Shown piece by piece: positions 16,567 through 25,761 of a DNA stretch of 38,672 bases. Source of the DNA: Chloroflexota bacterium. Its GTDB lineage: Bacteria; Chloroflexota; Dehalococcoidia; GIF9; AB-539-J10. The DNA lies in the NCBI GenBank assembly GCA_013388845.1, contig JACAEN010000046.1:1-38672 (forward strand), read 5' to 3'. Each line of letters starts with the position of its first letter. Position 1 is the stretch's first letter. The notes below the pieces were generated by a model. It did no database searches. It was not told where the DNA came from and saw nothing but the letters and a program-made list of their open reading frames with translations. Position numbers and translations under genes: made by a program.

Positions 16567-17094
16567 TTATATCTTTTCTACCCCTAGAAGGTCTAATTCC
16601 ACGGGTGTTTCCCGGCCGAAGAGTGATAGTAAAACTATTACCTTGCCTTTGCTCACGTTAACTTGTTCCACTTTGCCTATAAAGTCAATAAAAGGCCCGC
16701 TCGTTACACGCACACTATCTCTTTCCTTGAAAGTCATTTTAACATCGGTAGGGGCTTCTTCCATACGTCGCAAGATAGCGTCCGCCTCTTCTTTGGGTAA
16801 AGGAACAGGTTTGGTACCAGCGCTTACGAAGCTGGCAACGCCAGGGGTGTTGCGTACTATATCCCAGCTATGCTCGTCTAATTTCATATTTACCATGATA
16901 TAGCCTGGGAAAGCCTTCTTGCTTATTGTACGACGCTTCCCAGCTTTGATTTCAATCTCTTTAGCTGTGGGTATTACCACATCAAATATCTTGTCACCGA
17001 CATCCATATATTTGATACGTTGCTCTAGATTTCTTTTAGCCTGCTCCTCGTGACCCGAAGAGACGTATAGTAAGTACCATTCTCCGTTGTTCAT
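16567..17094 (-). CDS. nusG: Transcription termination/antitermination protein NusG
   Basis: 175 residues. The N-terminal NGN domain starts WYLLYVSSGHEEQAKRNLEQR and the C-terminal KOW domain contains VRVTSGPFIDFIGKVEQVN. It binds RNA polymerase and couples it to Rho or the ribosome. Six bases separate its ATG from the secE stop. Confidence 0.97.
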   Translation of the reverse strand: MNNGEWYLLYVSSGHEEQAKRNLEQRIKYMDVGDKIFDVVIPTAKEIEIKAGKRRTISKKAFPGYIMVNMKLDEHSWDIVRNTPGVASFVSAGTKPVPLPKEEADAILRRMEEAPTDVKMTFKERDSVRVTSGPFIDFIGKVEQVNVSKGKVIVLLSLFGRETPVELDLLGVEKI

Positions 17095-17100
17095 TGATTA

Positions 17101-17328
17101 CTAGCCACCTAGCAGCAAAAATAGTCTTGTAAAAGCCAAATCTAAAACACCCAAGATGGCTCCCACAATAACACATACTATAAGCACTAAGAGGCTTAAC
17201 CTTAGAGCTTCCTGCCGTGTTGGCCAGTGCACTTTTCGCAGTTCAGCTATTACCTCAGTGAAGAAACTGAACCTTGCTTTTTGGGCCGGAACAGATTTAG
17301 TGCTCGCTTGTTTGGCGTGAGTTGTCAT
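17101..17328 (-). CDS. secE: Preprotein translocase subunit SecE
   Basis: 75 residues, single-spanning short SecE. FFTEVIAELRKVHWPTRQEA is the conserved amphipathic helix and SLLVLIVCVIVGAILGVLDL the membrane segment. It clamps SecY in the inner membrane. It starts 3 bases after the rpmG stop, so the tRNA-Trp gene that sits between these two in many bacteria is absent. Confidence 0.95.
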   Translation of the reverse strand: MTTHAKQASTKSVPAQKARFSFFTEVIAELRKVHWPTRQEALRLSLLVLIVCVIVGAILGVLDLAFTRLFLLLGG

Positions 17329-17331
17329 AAG

Positions 17332-17502
17332 TTACTTTGCTTCTCGATGAACAGTGTAACTACGACATTGGGGACAATACTTACGCAACTCCAGCCGTTG
17401 CGGGTCATTCTTGCTGTTCTTTGTCGTAGTGTATGTCCTCCGCAAACATTGACTGCAAGCCAGATGTATAATTACGCGTAAATCGCCTTTTTTCTTAGCC
17501 AC
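17332..17502 (-). CDS. rpmG: Ribosomal protein bL33
   Basis: 56 residues read from the raw sequence: start GTG 17502 (Val-Ala-Lys context, [10 protein letters not shown]), stop TAA at 17332. Two CxxC pairs (ACSQC and YCPQC) form the zinc ribbon of the C+ form of L33, and [19 protein letters not shown] is the family core. No clear Shine-Dalgarno precedes the GTG. It lies between tuf (23 bases) and secE (3 bases), the usual place. Confidence 0.95.
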   Translation of the reverse strand: MAKKKGDLRVIIHLACSQCLRRTYTTTKNSKNDPQRLELRKYCPQCRSYTVHREAK

Positions 17503-17525
17503 ATCTATCTATAGATCTACAAAGC

Positions 17526-18728
17526 TTATGTGATAATCTTGCTAATCACGCCAGCACCGACTGTCTTGCCACCCTCCCTGATAGCGAAGCGTAACCCCTC
17601 CTCCATAGCTACAGGGTAAATGGTCTTAATTTTCATGTGAGTCAGGTTATCGCCAGGCATAGCCATCTCCACACCCTCAGGAAGGATTACCTCACCTGTA
17701 ACATCCATGGTTCTAATATAGAACTGTGGTTTATACCCGGTAAAGAAAGGAGTATGCCTGCCACCTTCCTCCTTGGTCAAAATATATACTTCAGCCTCAG
17801 CTTCGGTATGAGGCTTCACCGTACCTGGCGCTGCTAGAACCTGACCTCGTTCTATCTCTTCTCGCTCCACACCTCGCAATAATACACCAATAGCATCGCC
17901 GGGCTCCGCCTCGCTCAAGGTCTTATGGAACATCTCTAGGCTAACCGCCACTGTTTTCTTCGTCTCCCTTAATCCTACTATTTCCACTTCGTCACCGGCT
18001 TTGATTACTCCTCGTTCTACTCGCCCTGTGGGCACGGTCCCCCGTCCTTTGATACTGAATACATCTTCTATCGGCATCAAGAAGGGTTTATCCTTTTCTC
18101 TCTTTGGTAGCGGAATATACTTATCTATAGCATCTAACAAGTTCCATATTGGTCCACACCATTGACAATCCCTTTTGCCACAGCCACATTCTAGAGCCTT
18201 AAGGGCACTTACCCGTACAACTGGCACCTCATCGCCAGGGAAGTTATACTTCTTGAGTAAGTCCCGAACCTCCATCTCTATCAAATCTAACAGCTCAGGG
18301 TCTTCTACTAAGTCTATTTTATTAAGAGCTACCATTATGCGAGGAACTTCCACCTGCCGGGCTAGAAGCACATGCTCTCTAGTTTGTGGCATGGGGCCGT
18401 CGTCGGCAGCAACCACCAAGATAGCCCCATCCATCTGAGCTGCTCCAGTTATCATATTCTTGATATAGTCAGCGTGCCCGGGACAGTCCACATGACAATA
18501 ATGGCGCTTATCAGTCTCATACTCGATGTGGGCAATGCAGATTGTTAACCCTCTTGCCTTTTCTTCAGGAGCTTTGTCTATTTCGTCATAAGCGGTGAAT
18601 TTTGTAGGTCCTGCCTTGGACAATACCATAGTCATCGCCGAAGTCAGCGTAGTTTTACCATGGTCAACATGTCCTATGGTGCCCACGTTAATATGTTCCT
18701 TGACACGCTCATAAACTTTTTTAGCCAT
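17526..18728 (-). CDS. tuf: Elongation factor Tu
   Basis: 400 residues. It delivers aminoacyl-tRNA to the ribosome. P-loop GHVDHGKT (19-26), DCPGH (81-85) and NKID (136-139) are intact, with the usual beta-barrel domains 2 and 3 after about residue 210. Unusual: four cysteines in the guanine-binding loop region, C181, C183, C188 and C191 ([12 protein letters not shown], directly after SALKALE), in the pattern of a metal site. ATG 18728 has AAGGAGGT. It follows a cluster of three tRNA genes on the same strand. Confidence 0.98.
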   Translation of the reverse strand: MAKKVYERVKEHINVGTIGHVDHGKTTLTSAMTMVLSKAGPTKFTAYDEIDKAPEEKARGLTICIAHIEYETDKRHYCHVDCPGHADYIKNMITGAAQMDGAILVVAADDGPMPQTREHVLLARQVEVPRIMVALNKIDLVEDPELLDLIEMEVRDLLKKYNFPGDEVPVVRVSALKALECGCGKRDCQWCGPIWNLLDAIDKYIPLPKREKDKPFLMPIEDVFSIKGRGTVPTGRVERGVIKAGDEVEIVGLRETKKTVAVSLEMFHKTLSEAEPGDAIGVLLRGVEREEIERGQVLAAPGTVKPHTEAEAEVYILTKEEGGRHTPFFTGYKPQFYIRTMDVTGEVILPEGVEMAMPGDNLTHMKIKTIYPVAMEEGLRFAIREGGKTVGAGVISKIIT

Positions 18729-18749
18729 TTTGACCTCCTTTTATCTCAA

Positions 18750-18822
18750 AGCCCACAACCAGATTCGAACTGGTGACCCCGTTCTTACCAAGAACGTGCT
18801 CTACCTACTGAGCTATGTGGGC
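18750..18822 (-). tRNA. tRNA-Thr (anticodon GGT)
   Basis: The minus strand folds as a cloverleaf: acceptor GCCCACA/TGTGGGC, D-arm GCTC/GAGC, anticodon stem CGTTC/GAACG with loop TTGGTAA (anticodon GGT), T-arm ACCAG/CTGGT with TTCGAAT. 73 nt including discriminator; CCA is not encoded. It lies just upstream of tuf. Confidence 0.96.
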
Positions 18823-18841
18823 CTCCTTGCACTTCTATAAA

Positions 18842-18926
18842 TGGAGGGGGTAGGATTCGAACCCACGTAGCCCAAACGGGCGGCAGATTTACAGTCTGCT
18901 CCGATTAACCACTCCGGCACCCCTCC
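18842..18926 (-). tRNA. tRNA-Tyr (anticodon GTA)
   Basis: Acceptor GGAGGGG/CCCCTCC, anticodon stem GCAGA/TCTGC with loop CTGTAAA (anticodon GTA), a long class II variable arm (CCGCCCGTTTGGGCTA) and T-loop TTCGAAT. 85 nt with discriminator A; CCA is not encoded. Confidence 0.96.
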
Positions 18927-18968
18927 TCTATGCTTGCATAAGTCTATCATAAATCGTCTGAAAATCCT

Positions 18969-19041
18969 AGCCCGAGAGGGGATTCGAACCCACCAACCTA
19001 CCGATTACAAGTCGGTTGCTCTACCATTGCGCTACTCGGGC
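18969..19041 (-). tRNA. tRNA-Thr (anticodon TGT)
   Basis: Acceptor GCCCGAG/CTCGGGC, anticodon stem ACCGA/TCGGT with loop CTTGTAA (anticodon TGT), T-loop TTCGAAT. The D-stem GCGC/GAGC has one G-A mismatch and the T-stem GTGGG/CCCCT one T-C mismatch; otherwise normal. It is the first gene of the tRNA-tuf operon, about 20 bases after the predicted transcription start. Confidence 0.93.
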
Positions 19042-19067
19042 AATTTTAGCTACAATTTGAGCTTAAT

Positions 19068-19096
19068 AGTATAGATAAGAGTAAATTATCTGTCAA
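19068..19096 (-). promoter_or_regulatory. Promoter of the tRNA-tuf-rplKA operon
   Basis: Minus-strand TTGACA (19091-19096) and TATACT (19068-19073) with a 17-base spacer. The start point near 19061 is about 20 bases before the first tRNA. Confidence 0.85.
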
Positions 19097-19152
19097 CCAA
19101 GAGACAATCGAAGGCAACCTCTTGTTGCATTACCCAATCAATCATGCTACAT

Positions 19153-19158
19153 TATACT
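19153..19158 (+). promoter_or_regulatory. Possible -10 element for rpsB
   Basis: TATACT about 35 bases before the rpsB ATG, in the divergent interval with the tRNA operon. No clear -35 is visible, so this is tentative. Confidence 0.4.
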
Positions 19159-19193
19159 GGTTTTATTAGTCAACATTATTTAAAATTCTAAAT

Positions 19194-20030
19194 ATGATAA
19201 ATAATGCTTTATTAAAACAATTGCTGGAAGCAGGTGCTCATTTTGGTCATCACACCAGCTACTGGCATCCCAAGGCAAAGAAACATATTTTTACCCAGCG
19301 CAATGGTATCCACATCATCGATTTGGAGCAGACAGTTACCATGTTAGAAAAAGCCTGTGCCTTTGCCCAAGATTTAGCAGCTCGGGGGCAAAGCATTCTC
19401 TTTGTTGGCACTAAGAAACAAGCTCAACAGAGCGTAGAAGACGAAGCCAAGAGATGTGGGATGAGCTATGTTAATCAAAGATGGCTAGGTGGTATGTTGA
19501 CTAACTTCGCTGTCATACAAGCTCGGATCGACCACCTGGTTCGTTTGGAGAATAAAAGAGATAAAGGTGAGCTTGATCTTTTGCCCAAAAAAGAACGAGC
19601 GAAGATAGAAAAGGAGATTGCTCACCTTAATACTCAAATGGGAGGGTTTAAGGAAATGACTACCCTTCCTGGAGCTCTCTTCATTGTTGATCCTATTAAA
19701 GATAAGATTGCCTTTACTGAAGCTAAGAAATTAGGCATACCTGTGATTGCTATTGCAGATACTAACTGTAATCCCGACGGCATTGATTATCCTATTCCTG
19801 CTAATGATGACGCTGTTAAAGCGATTAAACTAATTTGTAGCAAAATCGCTGATGCTATAATTAAAGGCAAAACTGAGGCGTTTGCCGGAGAGGCGGGAAC
19901 TACTAAATTAGCTGCTGAAGAAGAGCACGAAGAAGCTGTTGAAGTTCTCGGTTCTTATACCTTCGAGCCGGAGGGGCCAGGTGAAGCAGCGAAGCCAGAG
20001 AAATCGAAAGGAGAAGTTGCATCCACATGA
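19194..20030 (+). CDS. rpsB: Ribosomal protein uS2
   Basis: 278 residues. The core begins [20 protein letters not shown] and contains [13 protein letters not shown] and [20 protein letters not shown], as in all S2 proteins. The C-terminal 45 residues are an acidic, low-complexity tail beyond the usual length. The start ATG 19194 is fixed by the conserved N-terminus, yet the preceding 30 bases are A/T-rich with no Shine-Dalgarno. The stop overlaps the tsf start by 4 bases (ATGA). Confidence 0.98.
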   Translation: MINNALLKQLLEAGAHFGHHTSYWHPKAKKHIFTQRNGIHIIDLEQTVTMLEKACAFAQDLAARGQSILFVGTKKQAQQSVEDEAKRCGMSYVNQRWLGGMLTNFAVIQARIDHLVRLENKRDKGELDLLPKKERAKIEKEIAHLNTQMGGFKEMTTLPGALFIVDPIKDKIAFTEAKKLGIPVIAIADTNCNPDGIDYPIPANDDAVKAIKLICSKIADAIIKGKTEAFAGEAGTTKLAAEEEHEEAVEVLGSYTFEPEGPGEAAKPEKSKGEVAST

Positions 20031-20536
20031 AAATCTCAATTGAAGCCGTAAAGGAATTAAGGACGCGAACCAATGCTGGTGTAATTGAGTGCAATAAAGC
20101 TCTGTTAGAGGCCAGTGGCGATTTAGAAAAGGCTCTCGAGATTTTGAGGAAACGTGGGTTAGCCATTGCCGAAAAGAAGAAAGAAGCAGCAGTAGCTGAA
20201 GGCGTAATAGAAGCTTACATCCATCATAACAAGCGCGTAGGAGCATTAGTGGAGTTAAACTGTGAAACCGATTTCGTAGCCCGCACCGCTGAATTTAAAG
20301 AACTTGCTCACGACTTAGCTATGCAGATAGCTGCTACTGCCCCACAATTTCTCGCTATCGAAGATATGCCACCACAAGCAGAAGCAGATCCCCAAAAAGC
20401 TTGCCTTCTTAGCCAGCCCTTTGTTAAAGACCCTACCAAGACGGTACAGGAAATTATTGCTGCAACAATTGCCAAAGTTGGCGAGAACATAAAAGTGCGC
20501 AGATTTGCCAGGTTCGAGCTTGGTGTTGATCACTAA
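20027..20536 (+). CDS. tsf: Elongation factor Ts, short form
   Basis: 169 residues, against about 280 in E. coli, similar to the compact EF-Ts of Thermus and other Chloroflexota. It exchanges GDP on EF-Tu. The N-terminal UBA-like domain with [19 protein letters not shown] and the core [20 protein letters not shown] are intact; a second core subdomain is missing, as in other short forms. The C-terminal [15 protein letters not shown] is typical. Overlaps rpsB by 4 bases; frr begins 3 bases after its stop with no pyrH between. Confidence 0.96.
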   Translation: MKISIEAVKELRTRTNAGVIECNKALLEASGDLEKALEILRKRGLAIAEKKKEAAVAEGVIEAYIHHNKRVGALVELNCETDFVARTAEFKELAHDLAMQIAATAPQFLAIEDMPPQAEADPQKACLLSQPFVKDPTKTVQEIIAATIAKVGENIKVRRFARFELGVDH

Positions 20537-20539
20537 GCC

Positions 20540-21097
20540 ATGTTAAATGAGTTACTCGCTGAACTGAACTCCAGAATGCAGAAGGCCGTAGATGGATTAG
20601 CTAAGGAATTAGCTACTATCCGTGCCGGGCGCGCCACTCCGACCTTACTTGATGGCGTCATGGTTGACTATCAGGGCACATCTCTCCCTCTTTATCAGCT
20701 TGCTACCATGTCTATACCTGAGGCTAATCTAATCATTATTCAACCTTGGGATCGCACGTCTCTACGCAATATTGAAAAAGCCATTCTCACAGCCAACCTT
20801 GGCCTTAACCCTGCAAATGATGGCAATGTAATTCGGGTAATCATCCCCCCTCTTAGTGAAGAGCGGCGTAAGGAGTTGGTTAAGTTCGTATCTAGGAAAG
20901 TAGAAGAGCGGCGGGTTGCCATCCGTAATATAAGGAGAGACGGCATTGAAAAATTGAGGGAGATGGAGAAAAATAAGGAAATCTCCCAGGACGAGCTAAA
21001 AATCTACCTGAAAAAAATCGACCTGCTTACAGAAGCTTTTGTGGCTAAGGCAACTGAATTGGGGCAGAGCAAGGAAAAGGAAATACAAGAAATATAA
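20540..21097 (+). CDS. frr: Ribosome recycling factor
   Basis: 185 residues, standard length. With EF-G it splits post-termination ribosomes. Visible: LATIRAGRATPTLLDGVMVDYQG, the domain II hinge, and RNIRRDGIEKLREMEKNKEISQDE in the helical bundle. It closes the rpsB-tsf-frr run; a hairpin lies 74 bases downstream. Confidence 0.98.
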   Translation: MLNELLAELNSRMQKAVDGLAKELATIRAGRATPTLLDGVMVDYQGTSLPLYQLATMSIPEANLIIIQPWDRTSLRNIEKAILTANLGLNPANDGNVIRVIIPPLSEERRKELVKFVSRKVEERRVAIRNIRRDGIEKLREMEKNKEISQDELKIYLKKIDLLTEAFVAKATELGQSKEKEIQEI

Positions 21098-21170
21098 TTT
21101 AACCCAAAAATCTTACAACTTTCTTGGGGACCTCACAGAACCTGCTCTAAATATGTTAAACCGGATTCTT

Positions 21171-21207
21171 AAGAAAATCGTGAGATTTTCTTGGGTTTAT
21201 TTTGCTT
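21171..21207 (+). terminator. Terminator-like hairpin after frr
   Basis: A perfect 9-bp stem AAGAAAATC/GATTTTCTT with a 4-base loop (21171-21192), followed by a T-rich stretch (GGGTTTATTTTGC). It lies in the 296-base interval 21098-21393, where uppS often sits in related genomes. I see no UppS motif or convincing coding frame in that interval, and no clear promoter for cdsA. Confidence 0.55.
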
Positions 21208-21393
21208 CACTAATATACAGCAAAAAATCCACGCCGACTGTTAAGGATGTTTGATAGCACTCAGTTGTTATTTCTCAGTCTTTCGCTACTGCTCAAGGTG
21301 ATACAGCAAACACAACGCTGGTTTGATAAAACCCATTTAGAAAACTAGGCACCAGAGACTCCATAGCCGCTTAAAAGCTGCTAAAATAAACCA

Positions 21394-22227
21394 ATGCTCA
21401 AACACAGAGTTATTACCGCTGCCGTAGGTGTGCCCCTCATCATCCTTGCCATCTGGTTTGGCAAACCTTGGCCTTGGTTCACTATTCTTATAGCCGCAGC
21501 AGCACTAGCGGGTACCTACGAATTCTACCATATGGCTGACTTTGACCGGAGAGAGCCCCTGATTTATTTGGGTTTGCTATGGGCGCTGGCGCTTGTCTTA
21601 AGCCCGTATTACAGAAACCACGATATCTTGCCCATAGTTATTAGTGGCGCAATGTTGGTTTCTTTGATTGCTCTATTACGTTACCCATCAAGAGAGCAAG
21701 CATTCCGTAACTGGGCATGGACAATAGCCGGTGCTTTCTATGTAGGTTGGATGCTCAGCTATTGGCTGAATTTGCGCGGCTTAGACGATGGCCAGAATTG
21801 GGTTTACCTAGCTATGTTTACTACATTTGCTAACGACACAGCTGCCTTTTTTATCGGGAGAGCCAAGGGTAAACATAGGCTAGCCCCCACCATAAGCCCG
21901 TCTAAGACCTGGGAGGGAGCTGTAGGGGGGTTACTATCTAGCATTGCGGCTGCTGTGGTTATAGCAACGATTCTTAACCGACTTAGCCTACAACTTGGCC
22001 AAATCCCCCCTTTTACTTTTAAATACTGGCAAATTATGCTCTTGGGTTTTCTTGTTAGCCTCTTTGCTCAGCTTGGCGACTTGGTTGAATCCTTGCTCAA
22101 GCGTAATATGGGAGTGAAAGAATCAGGTAACTTGTTGCCGGGACATGGTGGTATCCTCGACCGCTTCGATAGCCTTATCTTTGTCGGAGCAATAGTATAC
22201 TATTACGTAATATGGGCGATAATATAA
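21394..22227 (+). CDS. cdsA: Phosphatidate cytidylyltransferase
   Basis: 277 residues, polytopic membrane enzyme making CDP-diacylglycerol from phosphatidic acid and CTP. About seven or eight hydrophobic segments. The CDS signature is present: SPSKTWEGAVGG then FAQLGDLVESLLKRNMGVKE and LLPGHGGILDRFDSL. It overlaps dxr by 16 bases, implying translational coupling. Confidence 0.97.
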   Translation: MLKHRVITAAVGVPLIILAIWFGKPWPWFTILIAAAALAGTYEFYHMADFDRREPLIYLGLLWALALVLSPYYRNHDILPIVISGAMLVSLIALLRYPSREQAFRNWAWTIAGAFYVGWMLSYWLNLRGLDDGQNWVYLAMFTTFANDTAAFFIGRAKGKHRLAPTISPSKTWEGAVGGLLSSIAAAVVIATILNRLSLQLGQIPPFTFKYWQIMLLGFLVSLFAQLGDLVESLLKRNMGVKESGNLLPGHGGILDRFDSLIFVGAIVYYYVIWAII

Positions 22228-23384
22228 GAAAAATAGCTATCCTGGGCTCAACTGGCTCTATAGGGCGACAGGCTTTGGATGTAATCCGTGCCTTCCCTGA
22301 TAAACTGAAAGTAGTGGCTTTAGCAGCAAACAAAAATGCTCGGCTCCTAGAAGCACAGCTCAAACAATTTCAGCCCAGAATGTTTTGTTCCTCGGCTAAG
22401 GCGGACATTGATTATGGCGGGGAATTCTTGTCTATGGAAGATATAGCTAGCCACCCCGAGGTCGACTTAGTAATCGTAGCCACCGCTGGTAAGGCTGGAT
22501 TAAGTCCGACTCTGGCAGCTTTGCGGGCAGGCAGGACAGTCGCACTAGCTAGCAAGGAAGTATTGGTGATGGCCGGTGAAATTGTTATTCGCGAAGCTAG
22601 CCTTCATAAAGCCCAAATCCTGCCTATTGATAGTGAGCATAGCGCTATCTGGCAATGTTTACAGGGGGAAGAAGATAAACCACGGAGGCTTTTTCTCACT
22701 GCTTCCGGTGGGCCTTTTTATCGCTATTCACAGTCACAATTGGCCGAGGTAACTCCAGAACAAGCTCTTCAACATCCGGTCTGGAAGATGGGGAGGAAGG
22801 TAACCATAGATTCAGGAACCCTTATGAACAAAGGACTGGAAGTCATCGAAGCTCATTGGCTTTTCTCTTTCCCCTTTGATGGCATTGAAATATTGATTCA
22901 TCCCCAGTCTATCGTTCATTCTCTAGTGGAGTTTATGGATGGTTCCCTGAAAGCTCAGCTTAGCTGGCCTGACATGAGATTGCCTATTCAATATGCTCTA
23001 TCTTATCCCCGCAGATGGCCTAATCCAAAACTACCCTACCTTGATTGGAATAAGATTGACTCTCTGAACTTTGAGCCTGCGGACTATAATAGATTTCCCT
23101 GTCCCAAATTAGCAAGGGAGGCTGGCAAATTAGGAGGAACTTATCCGGCAGTACTTTGTGCCGCCGATGAGGTAGCCGTGGAGCTTTTTCTCAACCGCAG
23201 GATAAGTTTCACCGACATAGCCAAAATTGTGCAAAAAACGCTGGACCAGCATCAAAACATTGCTAAACCGTCTCTGGAGGAGATACTGGCTGCTGATGCT
23301 TGGGCCAGGGAATGCGCTACACGGCTTTCCCTTGGTCACTACAAGGAACTTGAGCGACGAAGCAATCTAAGGCTAGAGAGATAG
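22212..23384 (+). CDS. dxr: 1-deoxy-D-xylulose 5-phosphate reductoisomerase
   Basis: 390 residues. Second enzyme of the MEP isoprenoid pathway, converting DXP to MEP with NADPH. N-terminal LGSTGSIGRQ (11-20) is the NADPH loop; ALASKEVLVMAGE, then LPIDSEHSAIWQ and the GRKVTIDSGTLMNKGLEVIEAH region supply metal and substrate residues. The start ATG 22212 lies inside cdsA; no other start is closer to the conserved N-terminus. rseP follows with no gap. Confidence 0.98.
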   Translation: MGDNIRKIAILGSTGSIGRQALDVIRAFPDKLKVVALAANKNARLLEAQLKQFQPRMFCSSAKADIDYGGEFLSMEDIASHPEVDLVIVATAGKAGLSPTLAALRAGRTVALASKEVLVMAGEIVIREASLHKAQILPIDSEHSAIWQCLQGEEDKPRRLFLTASGGPFYRYSQSQLAEVTPEQALQHPVWKMGRKVTIDSGTLMNKGLEVIEAHWLFSFPFDGIEILIHPQSIVHSLVEFMDGSLKAQLSWPDMRLPIQYALSYPRRWPNPKLPYLDWNKIDSLNFEPADYNRFPCPKLAREAGKLGGTYPAVLCAADEVAVELFLNRRISFTDIAKIVQKTLDQHQNIAKPSLEEILAADAWARECATRLSLGHYKELERRSNLRLER

Positions 23385-24695
23385 ATGAGCGTTGCTATAA
23401 TCGTCATCATCGCCCTGGCAATTCTGTTCGTGGCAATCTATCTTCACGAGTTCGGACACTTCATTGCTGCTAAGCGGGCTGGAGTGAAGGTAGAGGAGTT
23501 CGGTATAGGTTTTCCCCCACGACTTTTTAGTATTAAGCGGGGCGAGACAACATACTCAATTAATGCCGTACCTATAGGTGCCTTTGTTAAAACAGCGGGA
23601 GAGAATGACCCTGCAGTACCCCGGGGTCTAGCAGCTAAAGGACCATGGACTAGGTTAGGAATCTACGCTGCTGGTCCGTTGGTCAACATCTTCTTAGCCT
23701 TTGTTCTCCTCAGTGCTTTCCTAGCACTGCCCTACTCTGTCATTGCCGGCAATGGGCTCATGGTGCATTCTGTAGTGGGAAATTCCTCTGCAGAAGAAGC
23801 AGGCATCGAGCCCGGGGACATAATTCTGGAGATAGAGGGACAACCTGTTCATACCCGGAGAGAGATGCAGGATATACTAAATTCAGTCGAGGAAGGGGCA
23901 GAAATAACCTTGTTTCTGCTGAGGAACAGGCAAGAGGTACAGACCACTGTGAAGCCAAGATTCGATCCAGAATTGCAAAGACGAGTAATTGGCGTCTTGC
24001 TTTGCTGGAATATGGTGAATCAAGTGGCGGAGGACTCGCCGGCTTACGAAGCTGGCATTAGACCCGGTGATACTATCTTGGGCATTAACGGATGGGTTGT
24101 ATACAATTATGAAAGTATGGCAAATGCTTTGCGTTCTGTTGAGGAAGAGAAAGAAATAAACTTGGTTTTGCTGCGGGCTGGGAAGACAACTTCACTTTCT
24201 CTGACTAATGATGGCTATGAAACCTTGCCTGGTGTGGAAATACAATGGGTAGATGGGATTCATGTCGAACAAGAGCGACTTCCTATCTGGACAGCAGCCT
24301 ATTCGGGAGCCAGGTATATCATCTATATGCCTGTGCTTGTAATAGGGGCTATCCCTCAAATCATAAAATCCCCCGATACAGCTCTGGTGGGGCCAATAGG
24401 TGCTGTTCAGCTAACAGTAGAGGTGGTGCGCTCCTCTGGCTTGAGCAACTTGCTATTCATGGCCGGTGCAATCAGCTTAGGTCTCAGTATATTCAATTTT
24501 CTTCCTATTCCGCCTTTAGACGGAGGAGGGATGCTGGTGGCATTCATTGAAGGCTTCAGGCGTGGGAAACGTCTCTCCCCTCACACGGTGCGTCTAGCCC
24601 ACACAATTGGGCTTGTTTTCTTAATTGCACTTATGGTCGCGGTAACATTCAGTGATGTCTTCCGTCTGATCAGCGGTGAGGGTTTCGGGCTATGA
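23385..24695 (+). CDS. rseP: RseP-type site-2 membrane metalloprotease with two PDZ domains
   Basis: 436 residues. The zinc motif HEFGH (21-25) lies in the first transmembrane helix and the third ligand in PPLDGG (Asp379). Two PDZ domains are readable between, one around DSS-type AEEAGIEPGDIILEIEGQ and one around SPAYEAGIRPGDTILGING. It performs regulated intramembrane proteolysis, typically of anti-sigma factors or signal-peptide remnants; the substrate here is unknown. It sits directly against the dxr stop and overlaps ispG by 4 bases. Confidence 0.95.
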   Translation: MSVAIIVIIALAILFVAIYLHEFGHFIAAKRAGVKVEEFGIGFPPRLFSIKRGETTYSINAVPIGAFVKTAGENDPAVPRGLAAKGPWTRLGIYAAGPLVNIFLAFVLLSAFLALPYSVIAGNGLMVHSVVGNSSAEEAGIEPGDIILEIEGQPVHTRREMQDILNSVEEGAEITLFLLRNRQEVQTTVKPRFDPELQRRVIGVLLCWNMVNQVAEDSPAYEAGIRPGDTILGINGWVVYNYESMANALRSVEEEKEINLVLLRAGKTTSLSLTNDGYETLPGVEIQWVDGIHVEQERLPIWTAAYSGARYIIYMPVLVIGAIPQIIKSPDTALVGPIGAVQLTVEVVRSSGLSNLLFMAGAISLGLSIFNFLPIPPLDGGGMLVAFIEGFRRGKRLSPHTVRLAHTIGLVFLIALMVAVTFSDVFRLISGEGFGL

Positions 24696-25744
24696 CACGT
24701 CGAACATCTAAACCTTTGAGAATTGGTAAGGTAACCATCGGTGGGGATGCTCCCATCGTGGTGCAATCTATGACCAAGACCGATACTAGTGATATTCCAG
24801 CCACTGTAAACCAGATTAGGGAGCTAGAAGATTGTGGCTGCAAAATCGTGCGGGTGGCAGTCCCTGACAGGGAAGCTGCCGGAAGCCTAGCAACTATAAA
24901 AAAGAGCGTTTCTCTACCTATTATCGCGGATATACATTTTGACTATCGTTTGGCTTTGGCGGCGCTAAAGGCGGGTGTCGATGGGCTTCGCCTCAATCCT
25001 GGCAACATAAAGGATAAAGAACAAATTGCCAAGGTGGTAGCTGCTGCTAAAGAAAGAGAGGTGCCTATCCGTATTGGGGTAAATGCTGGCAGTTTACCAG
25101 CTAATTTTCAGCCCAAGGCTCCGTTGGCTGAGCGCATGGTCAATATGGCATTAGAACAGGTAAGGCTTATGGAAAGCCTGGACTTCGATTTAATCAAGGT
25201 CTCCCTTAAAGCCTTTGATGTTCCCACTACCATTCAAGCTTATCAAATGATTGCCGATAAAATGCCCTACCCACTACATCTGGGTGTCACGGAGGCCGGG
25301 CTTCCTCGGATGGGAGCCATACGCAGCGCTATAGGTATCGGCATACTCCTCTATCAGGGGATTGGCGACACCATACGCGTTTCTCTCAGCGCTCATCCTT
25401 GCGAAGAAGTATTTGTGGCTTATGAAATTCTCAAAAGTCTGGGGCTTCGTCAACGTGGTCCAACTTTGGTGAGCTGCCCTTCCTGCGGCCGAGCTGAAGT
25501 TGATATTATTGCCTTAGCTGAAGAAGTAAGCAGGCGACTGGAAAAGATAACTAAGCCCATTAAAGTGGCAGTCATGGGCTGTGTAGTCAATGGCCCTGGC
25601 GAGGCTAAAGACGCCGACGTCGGTATTGCCTGCGGCAAAGGCAAAGGTGCTATATTTAGAAAGGGGAAGGTGGTGGGCACGGTAAGTGAGCAAAATGCCG
25701 TGGAAGCCCTGATGGCAGAAGTAAACTCTCTTGATACGGGATAA
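24692..25744 (+). CDS. ispG: 4-hydroxy-3-methylbut-2-enyl diphosphate synthase
   Basis: 350 residues, the bacterial two-domain form. MEP pathway enzyme that reduces MEcPP to HMBPP with a 4Fe-4S cluster. Cluster ligands C262, C265 (SCPSCGR) and C297, with Glu304 (NGPGEA), are all present. The N-terminal TIM barrel starts VTIGGDAPIVVQSMTKTDT. Overlaps rseP by 4 bases (ATGA). Confidence 0.98.
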   Translation: MTRRTSKPLRIGKVTIGGDAPIVVQSMTKTDTSDIPATVNQIRELEDCGCKIVRVAVPDREAAGSLATIKKSVSLPIIADIHFDYRLALAALKAGVDGLRLNPGNIKDKEQIAKVVAAAKEREVPIRIGVNAGSLPANFQPKAPLAERMVNMALEQVRLMESLDFDLIKVSLKAFDVPTTIQAYQMIADKMPYPLHLGVTEAGLPRMGAIRSAIGIGILLYQGIGDTIRVSLSAHPCEEVFVAYEILKSLGLRQRGPTLVSCPSCGRAEVDIIALAEEVSRRLEKITKPIKVAVMGCVVNGPGEAKDADVGIACGKGKGAIFRKGKVVGTVSEQNAVEALMAEVNSLDTG

Positions 25745-25761
25745 CTGGAGCAAAGGTAAAA

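Noticed and set aside
21039-21254. Open frame overlapping the end of frr as a uppS remnant
   Set aside because: No UppS motif and no ribosome site; it is an out-of-frame extension of frr sequence.
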